In this document: positions 34,949 to 43,233 of the stretch, piece after piece | How the letters are laid out: each line of letters starts with the position of its first letter | Position numbering within the stretch: position 1 is the first letter of the stretch | NCBI GenBank assembly: GCA_007694945.1 | Contig: REER01000041.1 | Coordinates: 1-64,000, forward strand | Source: Paracoccaceae bacterium | GTDB taxonomy: Bacteria; Pseudomonadota; Alphaproteobacteria; Rhodobacterales; Rhodobacteraceae | Direction: 5' to 3' | DNA: 64,000 nt | Position numbers and translations under genes: made by a program | Notes under the pieces: model-generated | What the model saw: only the letters and a program-made list of their open reading frames with translations | The model's database searches: none | Told to the model about the DNA's origin: nothing

Positions 34949-36301
34949 TCAGCGCATCTGGTCCCAGCGCGCCTGCACCGCATCGGCCACATCCTCGGCC
35001 GAGGTGCCGGTGACGAAATCGACCATACCGGTCCAGAAGGCCCCGGCCCCGATCTCACCCGGCATGACATCCGAGGCGTCAAAGCGGAATGTGGTGGCAT
35101 CGAGCAGGATCTGGTTCATCGCGCGCAGCGAATCGTCGCGGAAGGTATCGAGATTGACGCCGGCATGCGGGGTCAGGAAGCCCGATTGCGCCATCCAGAC
35201 CTCATGCGCGATGGGCGTCTTGAGGAACTCGATCAGCCCACGGGTTGCCTCGCTGTCATCGGTGATGGCGAATTGCGTGCCCGCACCCATCACTGGATCG
35301 CCCAGGTCCTTCTCGGCAAAGGACGGGAAATAGAAGAAGGCGAAATCCTGGCCATAGACCGAGCCGTCAGGGAAGAAAGACGGAATGAAGGACGCCTGTT
35401 TGTGCATGAAGCAGGCGGGCGGAATCTGGAACAGGCCCGCCGGGCTGTCGCGGAAGTCGGTGGTCGCCACCGCTTCAGGGCCGCCCTGGGCCCAGCCATC
35501 AGTATGCACGAAGGTGCCGAAAGTCTCGATCGCCTCGATCACCTCAGGCGAATTGAATGGCAGATCATTGGTGATCCAGTCATCATAAACTTCCGGTGCG
35601 TGCAGACGCAGCATGATGTCCTCGACCCAGTCGGTCGCAGGCCAACCCGTCGCGGCCCCGGACCCCAGACCGATGCACCAGGGCGTGCCGCCGTCATCGA
35701 CCATCTGTTGCGACAGCTCCAGCAACTCTTCCATGGTCTCGGGGATGTCATAACCCATCTCGTCGAACTGGTCGGGCGAATACCAGACCAGAGACTTCAC
35801 ATCGACCTTGTAGAAGAAACCGAACATCTCTTCTTCGCCATCCGGATTCGGGAAGGTTCCCAAATCGACCCAGGACTGCCCCGCGGCATAGTTTTCGACC
35901 ATCCAGTCAGCCGTTTCCTGCCCCAGCGGCGACAGCGCACCACGGGCAGCCATATCCGCGGCCAGACCGGGCTGCGGGAACACGGCGATATTGGGCGCGG
36001 AATTAGCCTGAATCGCGATCACGATATCCTGCTCGAAGCTGTCCGAACCGGAATACTCCACCGTCGCGCCAGTCGCAGCTTCGAAGTAAGCCATGGTATT
36101 GCGCACCATCTCGGCGTCGATACTCAGCCAGGGCCCGGTGATGGTCACTGTCTCGCCCGAGAAATCATGCGCGTCCGAGAACGCCTCGAAGCTATCCCAG
36201 TTGAAGCCCTCGGTGCCGGGCTCGATAAGCAGGTCCTGCGCCAAGGCGCCACTGGTCATCAGGGCAAGCGTGGCCACGCCTGCGTAAAGTCTGGATTTCA
36301 T
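34949..36301 (-). CDS. aglE: alpha-glucoside ABC transporter substrate-binding protein
   Basis: A 450-residue periplasmic sugar-binding protein of the MalE-like class. A signal peptide is visible at residues 1-21 (MKSRLYAG through SGALA, cleavage before QDLL). The mature protein has the YFEAATGATVEYSGSD segment and an Asp/Trp-rich body typical of alpha-glucoside binders. I start it at 36301, since GGAGG lies 7 bases upstream, rather than at 36307, which directly abuts that site. It is the first gene of the operon and faces aglR across 272 bases with two palindromes. Confidence 0.94.
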   Translation of the reverse strand: MKSRLYAGVATLALMTSGALAQDLLIEPGTEGFNWDSFEAFSDAHDFSGETVTITGPWLSIDAEMVRNTMAYFEAATGATVEYSGSDSFEQDIVIAIQANSAPNIAVFPQPGLAADMAARGALSPLGQETADWMVENYAAGQSWVDLGTFPNPDGEEEMFGFFYKVDVKSLVWYSPDQFDEMGYDIPETMEELLELSQQMVDDGGTPWCIGLGSGAATGWPATDWVEDIMLRLHAPEVYDDWITNDLPFNSPEVIEAIETFGTFVHTDGWAQGGPEAVATTDFRDSPAGLFQIPPACFMHKQASFIPSFFPDGSVYGQDFAFFYFPSFAEKDLGDPVMGAGTQFAITDDSEATRGLIEFLKTPIAHEVWMAQSGFLTPHAGVNLDTFRDDSLRAMNQILLDATTFRFDASDVMPGEIGAGAFWTGMVDFVTGTSAEDVADAVQARWDQMR

Positions 36302-36350
36302 TGTCATCCTCCCACGGTTGACGATTTATAATGCACAAATCTTAAGCTCG

Positions 36351-36362
36351 TGCTGATCAGCA
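36351..36362. promoter_or_regulatory. 12-bp palindrome in the aglE-aglR gap
   Basis: TGCTGATCAGCA, a perfect palindrome 49 bases upstream of the aglE start and centred 37 bp from the stronger palindrome at 36387. It could be an operator or part of the aglE promoter region; there is no direct evidence. Confidence 0.35.
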
Positions 36363-36386
36363 TCCCAGCACCTTGGAATCGCCTTC

Positions 36387-36400
36387 CCAAAGCGCTTTGG
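36387..36400. promoter_or_regulatory. probable AglR operator
   Basis: CCAAAGCGCTTTGG, a perfect 14-bp palindrome with a central CG, the usual form of LacI-family operators. It lies between the divergent aglE operon and aglR, so one site could control both. Confidence 0.72.
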
Positions 36401-36513
36401 ATGATTAAACCGTGGCGCAACATTCCAAAGCTGTCAATCGGTTTCTTACCTAAGCACCCTGTTTTTATTACTCCTTTTTGCAGGTGCAGAAAAAATCATT
36501 CTGCGAAAGCCTC

Positions 36514-36543
36514 TTTTCAGGAAGGCCCTATTTTGCATATTAT
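36514..36543 (+). promoter_or_regulatory. candidate aglR promoter
   Basis: TTTTCA (36514-36519), an 18-base spacer and TATTAT (36538-36543) give a plausible sigma-70-like pair 30 bases before the aglR start. Only the -10 is close to consensus. Confidence 0.3.
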
Positions 36544-36573
36544 CCCGCCAATCCAACACGGTTTGATCAATAG

Positions 36574-37605
36574 ATGAGCGTTACACTCAAACAACTCGCT
36601 GCCTCGCTGGATCTCTCGCCCACAACGGTCAGCCGTGCGCTAAATGGCTTTCCAGAGGTGAATGCCGCCACCCGCAGACGCGTCGAACAGGCGGCGGCGG
36701 CGGCGAATTACCACCCCAACACCCGCGCCAAGAGCCTTGCCACAGGCCGTGCGCAGGCCATCGGCCATGTCATCCCGCTCTCGACCAGCCATGAAATCGT
36801 AAACCCGGTCTTCGCCGATTTCATTGCCGGGGCCGGCGAGGTTTATGCCAGCAATGGCTATGAGATGATCCTGCGCGTGGTGCCCGATGATGACGAGGCC
36901 AGCGCCTATAGCGACCTGGTGGCGCGCGGCTCGGTCGATGGGGTGATTCTGCACGGGCCACGTATCGAGGATGCACGCGTGGCATTGTTGGCTGATCTGG
37001 GGCTGCCCTTTCTGGTCCACGGCCGCACTTCGGGGGTGAACACGCCCTATTCCTGGCTCGATATCAACAACCAGCGCTCGTTTCACCGCGCGACCGAGTT
37101 CCTGTGCAGTTTCGACCACCGCCGTATTGCGCTGATCAACGGCCTGGAAGAGATGGATTTCGCCCAGCGCCGCCGCAATGGCTATCTTGAAGCGCTGGCC
37201 AAGGCCGGGATCGAACCGGACCCGATGCTGATGCGGCAGGGCGAGATGACCGAACCCTATGGCTACCGCGCCGCACAAGAGATGATCCAGCTGCCAGAGC
37301 CGCCCACGGCCTTTCTCGCGTCCTCGATCATCGTGGCCTATGGCATTCTGCGCGGGTTGAGCGATCTGGGGCTGAAGCTGGGGCGTGACATTTCGCTTGT
37401 GACCCATGATGATGAACTGTCCTATCTGCCCAATGATGGAGATGTGCCCTTGTTCACTGCCACCCGATCCTCCGTGCGCGAGGCTGGACGCCGCGCGGCC
37501 ACCATGCTGCTGCGCCTTGTCGCCAAGCCCGATAGCGGCCCGCTGACCGAGTTGATGGAGACCTCGCTGGTGCTGGGGGCCTCGACCGGGCCGGTGCGGA
37601 GATGA
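36574..37605 (+). CDS. aglR: LacI family transcriptional regulator of the agl locus
   Basis: A 343-residue LacI-family regulator. The N-terminal helix-turn-helix and hinge helix are VTLKQLAASLDLSPTTVSRA and RRRVEQAAAAANY, followed by a periplasmic-binding-protein-like sensor domain. It is divergent from aglEFGAK and overlaps the GH1 gene by 4 bases (ATGA), so it is co-expressed with the sugar catabolic genes and likely represses both sides in the absence of a glucoside. The name rests on context matching the agl operons. Confidence 0.92.
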   Translation: MSVTLKQLAASLDLSPTTVSRALNGFPEVNAATRRRVEQAAAAANYHPNTRAKSLATGRAQAIGHVIPLSTSHEIVNPVFADFIAGAGEVYASNGYEMILRVVPDDDEASAYSDLVARGSVDGVILHGPRIEDARVALLADLGLPFLVHGRTSGVNTPYSWLDINNQRSFHRATEFLCSFDHRRIALINGLEEMDFAQRRRNGYLEALAKAGIEPDPMLMRQGEMTEPYGYRAAQEMIQLPEPPTAFLASSIIVAYGILRGLSDLGLKLGRDISLVTHDDELSYLPNDGDVPLFTATRSSVREAGRRAATMLLRLVAKPDSGPLTELMETSLVLGASTGPVRR

Positions 37606-38927
37606 ACGATCTGGGCTTTACACGTACCGACTGGCCCGAGGGCTTCCTGTTCGGCGTCGCGACCTCGGCCTATCAGATCGAGGGCCATGCGCAGGGCGGT
37701 GCGGGTCGCACGCATTGGGATGATTTCGCCGCCACCCCCGGCAATGTCGTGCGCGCCGAGAATGGCGCGCTGGCCTGCGACCACCTGAACCGCTGGGCAG
37801 AGGATCTGGACCTGATTGCGGGCGGGGGGTTCAACATCTACCGCTTCTCGACCTCCTGGGCGCGGGTGCTGCCCGAAGGGCGCGGGGCGGTGAACCCGGA
37901 AGGGCTCGATTTCTACGACCGGCTGGTGGACGGGATGCTGGCGCGTGGGCTGAAGCCCGCGCTGACGCTCTATCATTGGGAATTGCCCTCGGCGCTGAAT
38001 GATCTGGGCGGCTGGCGCAACCGCGACATTGCCGGGTGGTTCGCAGAGTATGCCGAAGTGCTCTGCCGCCGCATCGGTGATCGGGTCTGGTCGGCTGCGC
38101 CGATCAATGAGCCCTGGTGCGTCGGCTGGTTGAGCCATTTCCTTGGCGCACATGCGCCCGGTCTGCGCGATATCCGCGCGACGGCACGGGCCATGCATCA
38201 TGTCGGGCTGGCGCATGGTCGCGCCACGCAAGTGATGCGCGGGCTTGGCATGGGCAATCTCGGGGCGGTGTGCAATTTCGAATATGCCCTGCCGCTGAGT
38301 GACAGCGCGGAGGATATCGCCGCAGCCAAGCGCTATGACGGCATCTATAACCGCTGGTTTCTTGGCGCGATGTTCAAGGGCGCCTACCCCGAGGATGTGC
38401 TGGAAGGGCTCGGGCCGCACATGCCGGATGGCTGGCAGGAGGACATGGCCACGATCTTCCAGCCGCTCGACTGGCTGGGGCTGAATTACTACACATGCAA
38501 GCGCATTGCCCATGCTTCCGGCCCCTGGCCGCATCTGTCCGAGCATGAGGGCGACCTGCCACAGACCCAGATGGGATGGGAGATCTGCCCCGAGGGTCTG
38601 AGCCATTTCCTGCGCTTCGCGCGTGATCACTACACCGGCGATTTGCCGCTCTATGTGACAGAAAACGGCATGGCCAATCCGGATGAGCCCGACACGCCGG
38701 ACACGGCCCGGATCGACTATCTGCGCGCGCATATGAATGTCGCCCGCGAAGCCATCGCCGAAGGCGTGCCGCTCAAGGGTTATATTGTCTGGTCGCTCAT
38801 GGATAATTACGAATGGGCCCTGGGCTATGAAAAGCGCTTCGGGCTTGTCCATGTCGATTTCGACAGCTTGCAACGCCGTCCCAAAGCATCGTATCAGGTG
38901 CTGAAAGCGGCGTTAGCGCAAGCATAG
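37602..38927 (+). CDS. beta-glucosidase, GH1 family
   Basis: A 441-residue family 1 glycoside hydrolase, cytoplasmic, cleaving beta-glucosides to glucose. The acid/base is Glu170 in PINEPWC and the nucleophile Glu354 in YVTENGMA. The N-terminal FLFGVATSAYQIEG signature and the aglycone-side GYIVWSLMDNYEW segment are complete. It is translationally coupled to aglR and followed by glucokinase after 9 bases, a setup for using disaccharides of both linkages. Confidence 0.95.
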   Translation: MNDLGFTRTDWPEGFLFGVATSAYQIEGHAQGGAGRTHWDDFAATPGNVVRAENGALACDHLNRWAEDLDLIAGGGFNIYRFSTSWARVLPEGRGAVNPEGLDFYDRLVDGMLARGLKPALTLYHWELPSALNDLGGWRNRDIAGWFAEYAEVLCRRIGDRVWSAAPINEPWCVGWLSHFLGAHAPGLRDIRATARAMHHVGLAHGRATQVMRGLGMGNLGAVCNFEYALPLSDSAEDIAAAKRYDGIYNRWFLGAMFKGAYPEDVLEGLGPHMPDGWQEDMATIFQPLDWLGLNYYTCKRIAHASGPWPHLSEHEGDLPQTQMGWEICPEGLSHFLRFARDHYTGDLPLYVTENGMANPDEPDTPDTARIDYLRAHMNVAREAIAEGVPLKGYIVWSLMDNYEWALGYEKRFGLVHVDFDSLQRRPKASYQVLKAALAQA

Positions 38928-38936
38928 GCGGGACAT

Positions 38937-39887
38937 ATGGCCCTCAGCGAGACCCCCTCACTGGTCGCCGATGTCGGTGGCACCAATACCCGCGTGGCAC
39001 TGGCGCGCGGCGGGGTGCTGATCGCGGGCACGACCGAGCGTTTTCGCAATGCCGAATTTGCCGGGCTGGAGCAGGTGCTCGCGGCCTATCTCGAACGCCA
39101 CCGTAACGCGCCCACACGCGCCGCCATCGCCCTTGCCGGCCCGGTGCGGGGCGGAATGGCCAAGATGACCAATCTGGGCTGGCGGGTCGAGGCAGGCGCG
39201 CTGGCGCGCGCCTGTGGGTTCGACTCTGTCAGCCTGCTCAATGACTTGCAGGCACAGGGCCACGCCCTGCCCCACCTGCCCGACACCCATCTGCGCCGCA
39301 TCCGCACAGGCATTGCCGAAGGGGGCACGAAACTGGTGATCGGCCTTGGCACCGGGGTCAATGCCGCGCCCGTCTATCCCTCTGGCGCAGGCCATCTGGT
39401 GCCCCCGGCCGAAGCCGGGCACATCCATCTGCCGCTGCATGAGGCGCTCGATTACCGGCTCTCGGACTGGCTGATCGCGCGGCGCGGCTTCGCCTCGGTC
39501 GAGGATGTTCTGGCGGGCAGCGGGCTGGAGCGGCTCTATGCCTTCCACGCGCATGAGGCGGGTGTGTCGCAGGCGCTGGAGGTTGCTGCCATCATCGCGG
39601 CGATGGAGGCCGGCGACGCGCTCGCCCAGCGCACGGGGCGGCATTATGTGCGGCTGCTGGCGCAAGTGACGGCGGACCTCGCACTGATCACGCTGCCTTT
39701 CGGCGGCATCTACTATATCGGCGGGGTGGCCCGCGCGATGGTGCCCTGGTTCGAGCGCTTCGGGTTTGAGGCCACGTTCACCGATATGGGCCGCTTTTCC
39801 GATCTGGTCGCACGTTTCCCGCTGGCGCTGGTCGAGGATGATTTCGCCGCGCTCGCCGGCTGCGCGACCTATCTCGACACGTATTGA
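38937..39887 (+). CDS. glk: glucokinase
   Basis: A 316-residue Glk-type glucokinase (not the ROK type) that phosphorylates glucose released by AglA and the GH1 enzyme, using ATP. The phosphate-binding loop is DVGGTNTR at residues 12-19; LNDLQAQGHALP and GLGTGVNAAPV are further conserved segments, and EAGHIHLPL lies near the catalytic region. Its 3' end overlaps the convergent membrane protein gene by 19 bases. Confidence 0.95.
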   Translation: MALSETPSLVADVGGTNTRVALARGGVLIAGTTERFRNAEFAGLEQVLAAYLERHRNAPTRAAIALAGPVRGGMAKMTNLGWRVEAGALARACGFDSVSLLNDLQAQGHALPHLPDTHLRRIRTGIAEGGTKLVIGLGTGVNAAPVYPSGAGHLVPPAEAGHIHLPLHEALDYRLSDWLIARRGFASVEDVLAGSGLERLYAFHAHEAGVSQALEVAAIIAAMEAGDALAQRTGRHYVRLLAQVTADLALITLPFGGIYYIGGVARAMVPWFERFGFEATFTDMGRFSDLVARFPLALVEDDFAALAGCATYLDTY

Positions 39888-40492
39888 TCGCGCAGCGGCA
39901 TCCTTTGCCCCAAGGCATTGAGCGCAAAACCCAGTATCGCGAAGCCCACCACCAGCCCCGCGACATGCAGCGCCACGGGCGCAAACCCCAGCGCGCCGAG
40001 GTCGAAGAAGGGGTAAGGATACCACCCCGTCACCAAACCGCGCGCGATGGCATAGACCGCATAACCCGCGGGCCAGATCAGCCACCAGAGCGGCTGGCCC
40101 CCGCGCGGCGCGTTGCGGGTCGTCTCCATAAGCCAGAACCAGAGCGTGAAAGCGGGCATGAGCGTGTGAAAGCCCTGATCGGTCCACCAATTGAGCCCGG
40201 TGAAATGGTAAAGATGCGCAAGCATCAGGTGATAGACCAGCGCCACCATGATCATCGACATGGTCAGCATGCTCATCCAGCCGAAGGAAAGGCGCTGGCC
40301 AGTGATGGCGATGCGCAGAAAGCTGGCGGCCACCAGCGTGTTGGTGAGGATCGTGAAGAACCCGGCGAGCCCCCAGAGAGTCACGCCCAATCCCAACCCA
40401 TCGCGCGCGAGATTGAGCCCGACCTGGGTCACCAGTGCCAGCGCCCCGATGCTACCGATCAGCCCGGCGGTGATGCGGTATTTGTGATCCAT
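39869..40492 (-). CDS. Pr6Pr family membrane protein
   Basis: A 207-residue integral membrane protein with six predicted helices, of the Pr6Pr (FAR-17a/AIG1-like) group. Typical segments are FFTILTNTLVAASF, the HH-like LMLAHLYHFTG, HTLMPAFTLWFW and WPAGYAVYAIARG. The start at 40492 has GGAGGG upstream. The function is not known; eukaryotic relatives hydrolyse hydroxy fatty acid esters, but this cannot be transferred. It overlaps glk tail to tail by 19 bases. Confidence 0.88.
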   Translation of the reverse strand: MDHKYRITAGLIGSIGALALVTQVGLNLARDGLGLGVTLWGLAGFFTILTNTLVAASFLRIAITGQRLSFGWMSMLTMSMIMVALVYHLMLAHLYHFTGLNWWTDQGFHTLMPAFTLWFWLMETTRNAPRGGQPLWWLIWPAGYAVYAIARGLVTGWYPYPFFDLGALGFAPVALHVAGLVVGFAILGFALNALGQRMPLRDQYVSR

Positions 40493-40586
40493 ACGACCCT
40501 CCTCTATTCGCCGCTCAAGCCTAGGCGCGCGCGGCGCGCGCGAAAACACTTGCCGTTGCGGCAGCAAGGCGGCAAGGCTCGCAGGC

Positions 40587-41297
40587 ATGGAATGGCGCGA
40601 TCAGGGCATATTGCTGGCCAGATGGCCCCATGGCGAAGCCAATGCCGTGGTCGAGGTCTTTACCGCGCTGCATGGCCGCCATGCCGGGCTGGTGCGCGGT
40701 GGCGGCTCGCGCAAGATGGCGCCGGTGTTGCAACCGGGCGCGCAGCTTGACCTGACATGGCGCGCACGGCTGGAAGAGCAGATGGGCACACTGGGCGTGG
40801 ACCTGATGCGCGCGCGTGCGGGTCTGATCATGGGCGACCTGCTGGCGCTTCTGGGGCTGAGTGCGGTCTGCGCGCTCTGCCGCTACGCGCTGCCCGAGCG
40901 ACTGGCCTATCCGGGGCTTTACGCCGCGACCGAGGCGCTGGTGGATCGGCTGGGCGAAAATGGCTGGCTGCAGGACTACGCGCTCTGGGAGTTGCGCCTG
41001 CTGGAAGAGACCGGCTTCGGGCTTGATCTGGGACAATGCGCTGTGACGGGCGCGCGCGAGGGGCTGGCCTATGTCAGCCCGCGCAGCGGGCGGGCGGTCA
41101 CGCGCGAGGGGGCAGGCGACTATGCCGCGCGGCTGTTGCCCTTGCCCGAGGGGCTGGCTACGGGCCAGCCGCTCGATGCCGATGGCTTGCGCGCGGCGCT
41201 GGGGCTGAGCGGTTATTTCCTGCATCACTGGCTGGCAGAAGCCATCGGACGCCCCCTGCCCGAGGCCCGCGCCCGGTTGGTATCGGCGCTTATGTGA
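40587..41297 (+). CDS. recO: DNA repair protein RecO
   Basis: A 236-residue RecO that loads RecA on SSB-coated gaps in the RecFOR pathway and anneals strands. The N-terminal OB fold begins MEWRDQGILLARWPHGE. The central and C-terminal helical parts are complete, though the zinc-finger cysteines seen in other RecO proteins are only partly present (Cys in VCALCRYALPE and QCAVTGARE). In many relatives recO follows lepB-rnc-era; here it stands alone and is convergent with acpS, 15 bases away. Confidence 0.94.
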   Translation: MEWRDQGILLARWPHGEANAVVEVFTALHGRHAGLVRGGGSRKMAPVLQPGAQLDLTWRARLEEQMGTLGVDLMRARAGLIMGDLLALLGLSAVCALCRYALPERLAYPGLYAATEALVDRLGENGWLQDYALWELRLLEETGFGLDLGQCAVTGAREGLAYVSPRSGRAVTREGAGDYAARLLPLPEGLATGQPLDADGLRAALGLSGYFLHHWLAEAIGRPLPEARARLVSALM

Positions 41298-41312
41298 GAG
41301 CACAAAGCCGCG

Positions 41313-41720
41313 CTACGGCCCCTCCCGCCGCCGCGCCTCGATTACCACAAAAGCCTGCGCCCACGGCGCGTCATCGGTCAGGCTGACATGGATGATCGCC
41401 TCATGCCCCTCGGGCGTCATCTTGGCCAGACGTTCGGCGGCCCAGCCCGAGACATGCATCACCGGCTGGCCGCCGGGCAGGTTTGCCACCCACATGTCGC
41501 GCCATGCAATCCCCATCGCGAGCCCGGTGCCGAGCGCCTTGGAACAGGCCTCTTTCGCCGCCCAGCGCTTGGCATAGGTCGCGGCATCCTCTCCGCGCCG
41601 CGCGGCGCGGGCACGTTCCTCATCCGAGAACACGCGATAACGGAAGCGGTCACCGAAGCGCGCCAATGTCCCGGCGATCCGGTCGATATTGGCCAGATCC
41701 GTGCCCACGCCCAGGATCAT
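41313..41720 (-). CDS. acpS: holo-[acyl-carrier-protein] synthase
   Basis: Transfers 4'-phosphopantetheine from CoA to apo-ACP. The 135-residue protein shows the Mg-binding Asp8 ([11 protein letters not shown]) and the [14 protein letters not shown] signature with its conserved Glu and Lys. It follows pdxJ after 13 bases, an order very common in proteobacteria. It is the last gene of the rpoZ-rsh-DUF2062-pdxJ-acpS run here. Confidence 0.96.
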   Translation of the reverse strand: MILGVGTDLANIDRIAGTLARFGDRFRYRVFSDEERARAARRGEDAATYAKRWAAKEACSKALGTGLAMGIAWRDMWVANLPGGQPVMHVSGWAAERLAKMTPEGHEAIIHVSLTDDAPWAQAFVVIEARRREGP

Positions 41721-41733
41721 CCGCGCGCCCTGC

Positions 41734-42486
41734 TCAGAGCCGAGCCAGATTCATCTGACGCCGCATCTCGTGGATGGCGGCCTCAAACCCGATAAAGACC
41801 GCCTCGCCGATCAGGAAATGCCCGATATTCAACTCGACCACTTCGGGGATGGCAGCAATCGGGCCGACATTGGTGAAATTCAACCCATGGCCAGCATGCA
41901 CCTCTAGCCCGAGTTCCTTGCCCAGCGCAGCTGCAGCGAAGAGCTTGCGCAATTCGACATCCCGCGCGGCATCATTGCCCTCGGCGCAATACTCGGCATA
42001 GGCCCCGACATGCAGTTCGATCACGTGCGCCCCGATTTGTGCTGCGGCCTCGACCTGAACCTCATCAGCAGCGATGAAGAGCGAGACGCGCGAGCCGGCT
42101 TCGCGCAAGGGCGTGATATAGTCGCGCAGGCGGTTGTCATCCCCGGCCACGTTCAACCCGCCCTCGGTGGTACGCTCCTCGCGCCGTTCGGGCACCAGAC
42201 AGATCGCATGCGGCCTGTGCGCCAGCGCGATGCGCTGCATCTCCTGGGTCGCCGCCATCTCGAGATTGACCGGGATCTGCACCCCCGCCATCACGGCATC
42301 GACATCCACGTCGCGGATATGGCGCCGATCCTCGCGCAGGTGGATCGTGATACCGTCGGCACCCGCCTGTTGCGCCAGCAAAGCCGCGCGGAGCGGGTCG
42401 GGATCGGTCCCGCCCCGCGCATTGCGCAGAGTCGCCACATGGTCGATATTCACTCCCAGCCGTAGCCGCGATCCGTCCGCCACCAT
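41734..42486 (-). CDS. pdxJ: pyridoxine 5'-phosphate synthase
   Basis: A 250-residue barrel enzyme that condenses 1-deoxyxylulose 5-phosphate with 3-amino-2-oxopropyl phosphate to pyridoxine 5'-phosphate (vitamin B6). Signature parts are [53 protein letters not shown] and [11 protein letters not shown] with the catalytic histidines. The length and motifs are standard. It is immediately upstream of acpS. Confidence 0.97.
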   Translation of the reverse strand: MVADGSRLRLGVNIDHVATLRNARGGTDPDPLRAALLAQQAGADGITIHLREDRRHIRDVDVDAVMAGVQIPVNLEMAATQEMQRIALAHRPHAICLVPERREERTTEGGLNVAGDDNRLRDYITPLREAGSRVSLFIAADEVQVEAAAQIGAHVIELHVGAYAEYCAEGNDAARDVELRKLFAAAALGKELGLEVHAGHGLNFTNVGPIAAIPEVVELNIGHFLIGEAVFIGFEAAIHEMRRQMNLARL

Positions 42487-42565
42487 GTCCGATCTCCTTA
42501 CCCCTTCGCGGTGTGCAATTTAACTCGTGAATGGCAAAACTCAATGCTGCTCTGACGGGCACATT

Positions 42566-43195
42566 TCATTTCTCGCGGTCCGATTTTCGCACCAGTTCAA
42601 AGCGTTCCTGCAGCTTCTTCAACCTGCGGTTGCGATAAGCGCGGATCACGGGAAGTGACAGGAAATAAGCCGGCACCGCGCAGACCACGCCAATGATCAG
42701 TCCCCCCAGCATATAGGGCAGAAAGACATCACCGCCGAATTTCGCAAGCATGTCCCAGTGGAACGGGCCAAAGGTGATGATCGCCAGAAAATTCTGCCAC
42801 AATTCACCCCAGATCGCGCCAAAAGCGCTCATCACCTCGGAGATCTTGCGTGCATGCCCGCGCCCCAGAAGCAGCGAGCCCAATTCCATCGCACTATAGG
42901 CGATGATCGGAAAGGTGAAGGGATTGCCGAAGAAGGTGGCTAGTAGCGACGCCAAGATATTGCCGCGCAGCATCCATGCAACCGAGGCGGCAGTGATGAA
43001 ATGCAGCCCGAAAAGCGGCAGGCAACTGACAAATACGCCCGCCGCGACGCCTTTGGCGATGCGTTCGGGGGTGTCGGGCAGACGGCGTAGGCGGTGCATT
43101 ACGTAGCTCGCCGAGCGCCCCCACCCGCCACCGGGAATGAAGAAATTCACCAGCGACTGTCGGAAATTCCTTGGTGTGCGACGTTTGAATACCAA
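42566..43195 (-). CDS. DUF2062 domain membrane protein
   Basis: A 209-residue membrane protein with three or four predicted helices. The DUF2062 pattern is visible as RIAKGVAAGVFVSCLPLFGLHF and LLATFFGNPFTFPIIAYSAMELG. The C-terminus is a basic helix (YRNRRLKKLQERFE). Its function is unknown. It sits between rsh and pdxJ in the same order as in other Rhodobacteraceae, 38 bases after rsh. Confidence 0.92.
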   Translation of the reverse strand: MVFKRRTPRNFRQSLVNFFIPGGGWGRSASYVMHRLRRLPDTPERIAKGVAAGVFVSCLPLFGLHFITAASVAWMLRGNILASLLATFFGNPFTFPIIAYSAMELGSLLLGRGHARKISEVMSAFGAIWGELWQNFLAIITFGPFHWDMLAKFGGDVFLPYMLGGLIIGVVCAVPAYFLSLPVIRAYRNRRLKKLQERFELVRKSDREK

Positions 43196-43233
43196 GCTGA
43201 CAGACCTTTACTCCACCTCGCGGCAGCGCGCGC

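Noticed and set aside
34823-36331. A 502-codon open frame antisense to aglE
   Set aside because: aglE has a signal peptide, operon context and family motifs; the antisense frame has none.
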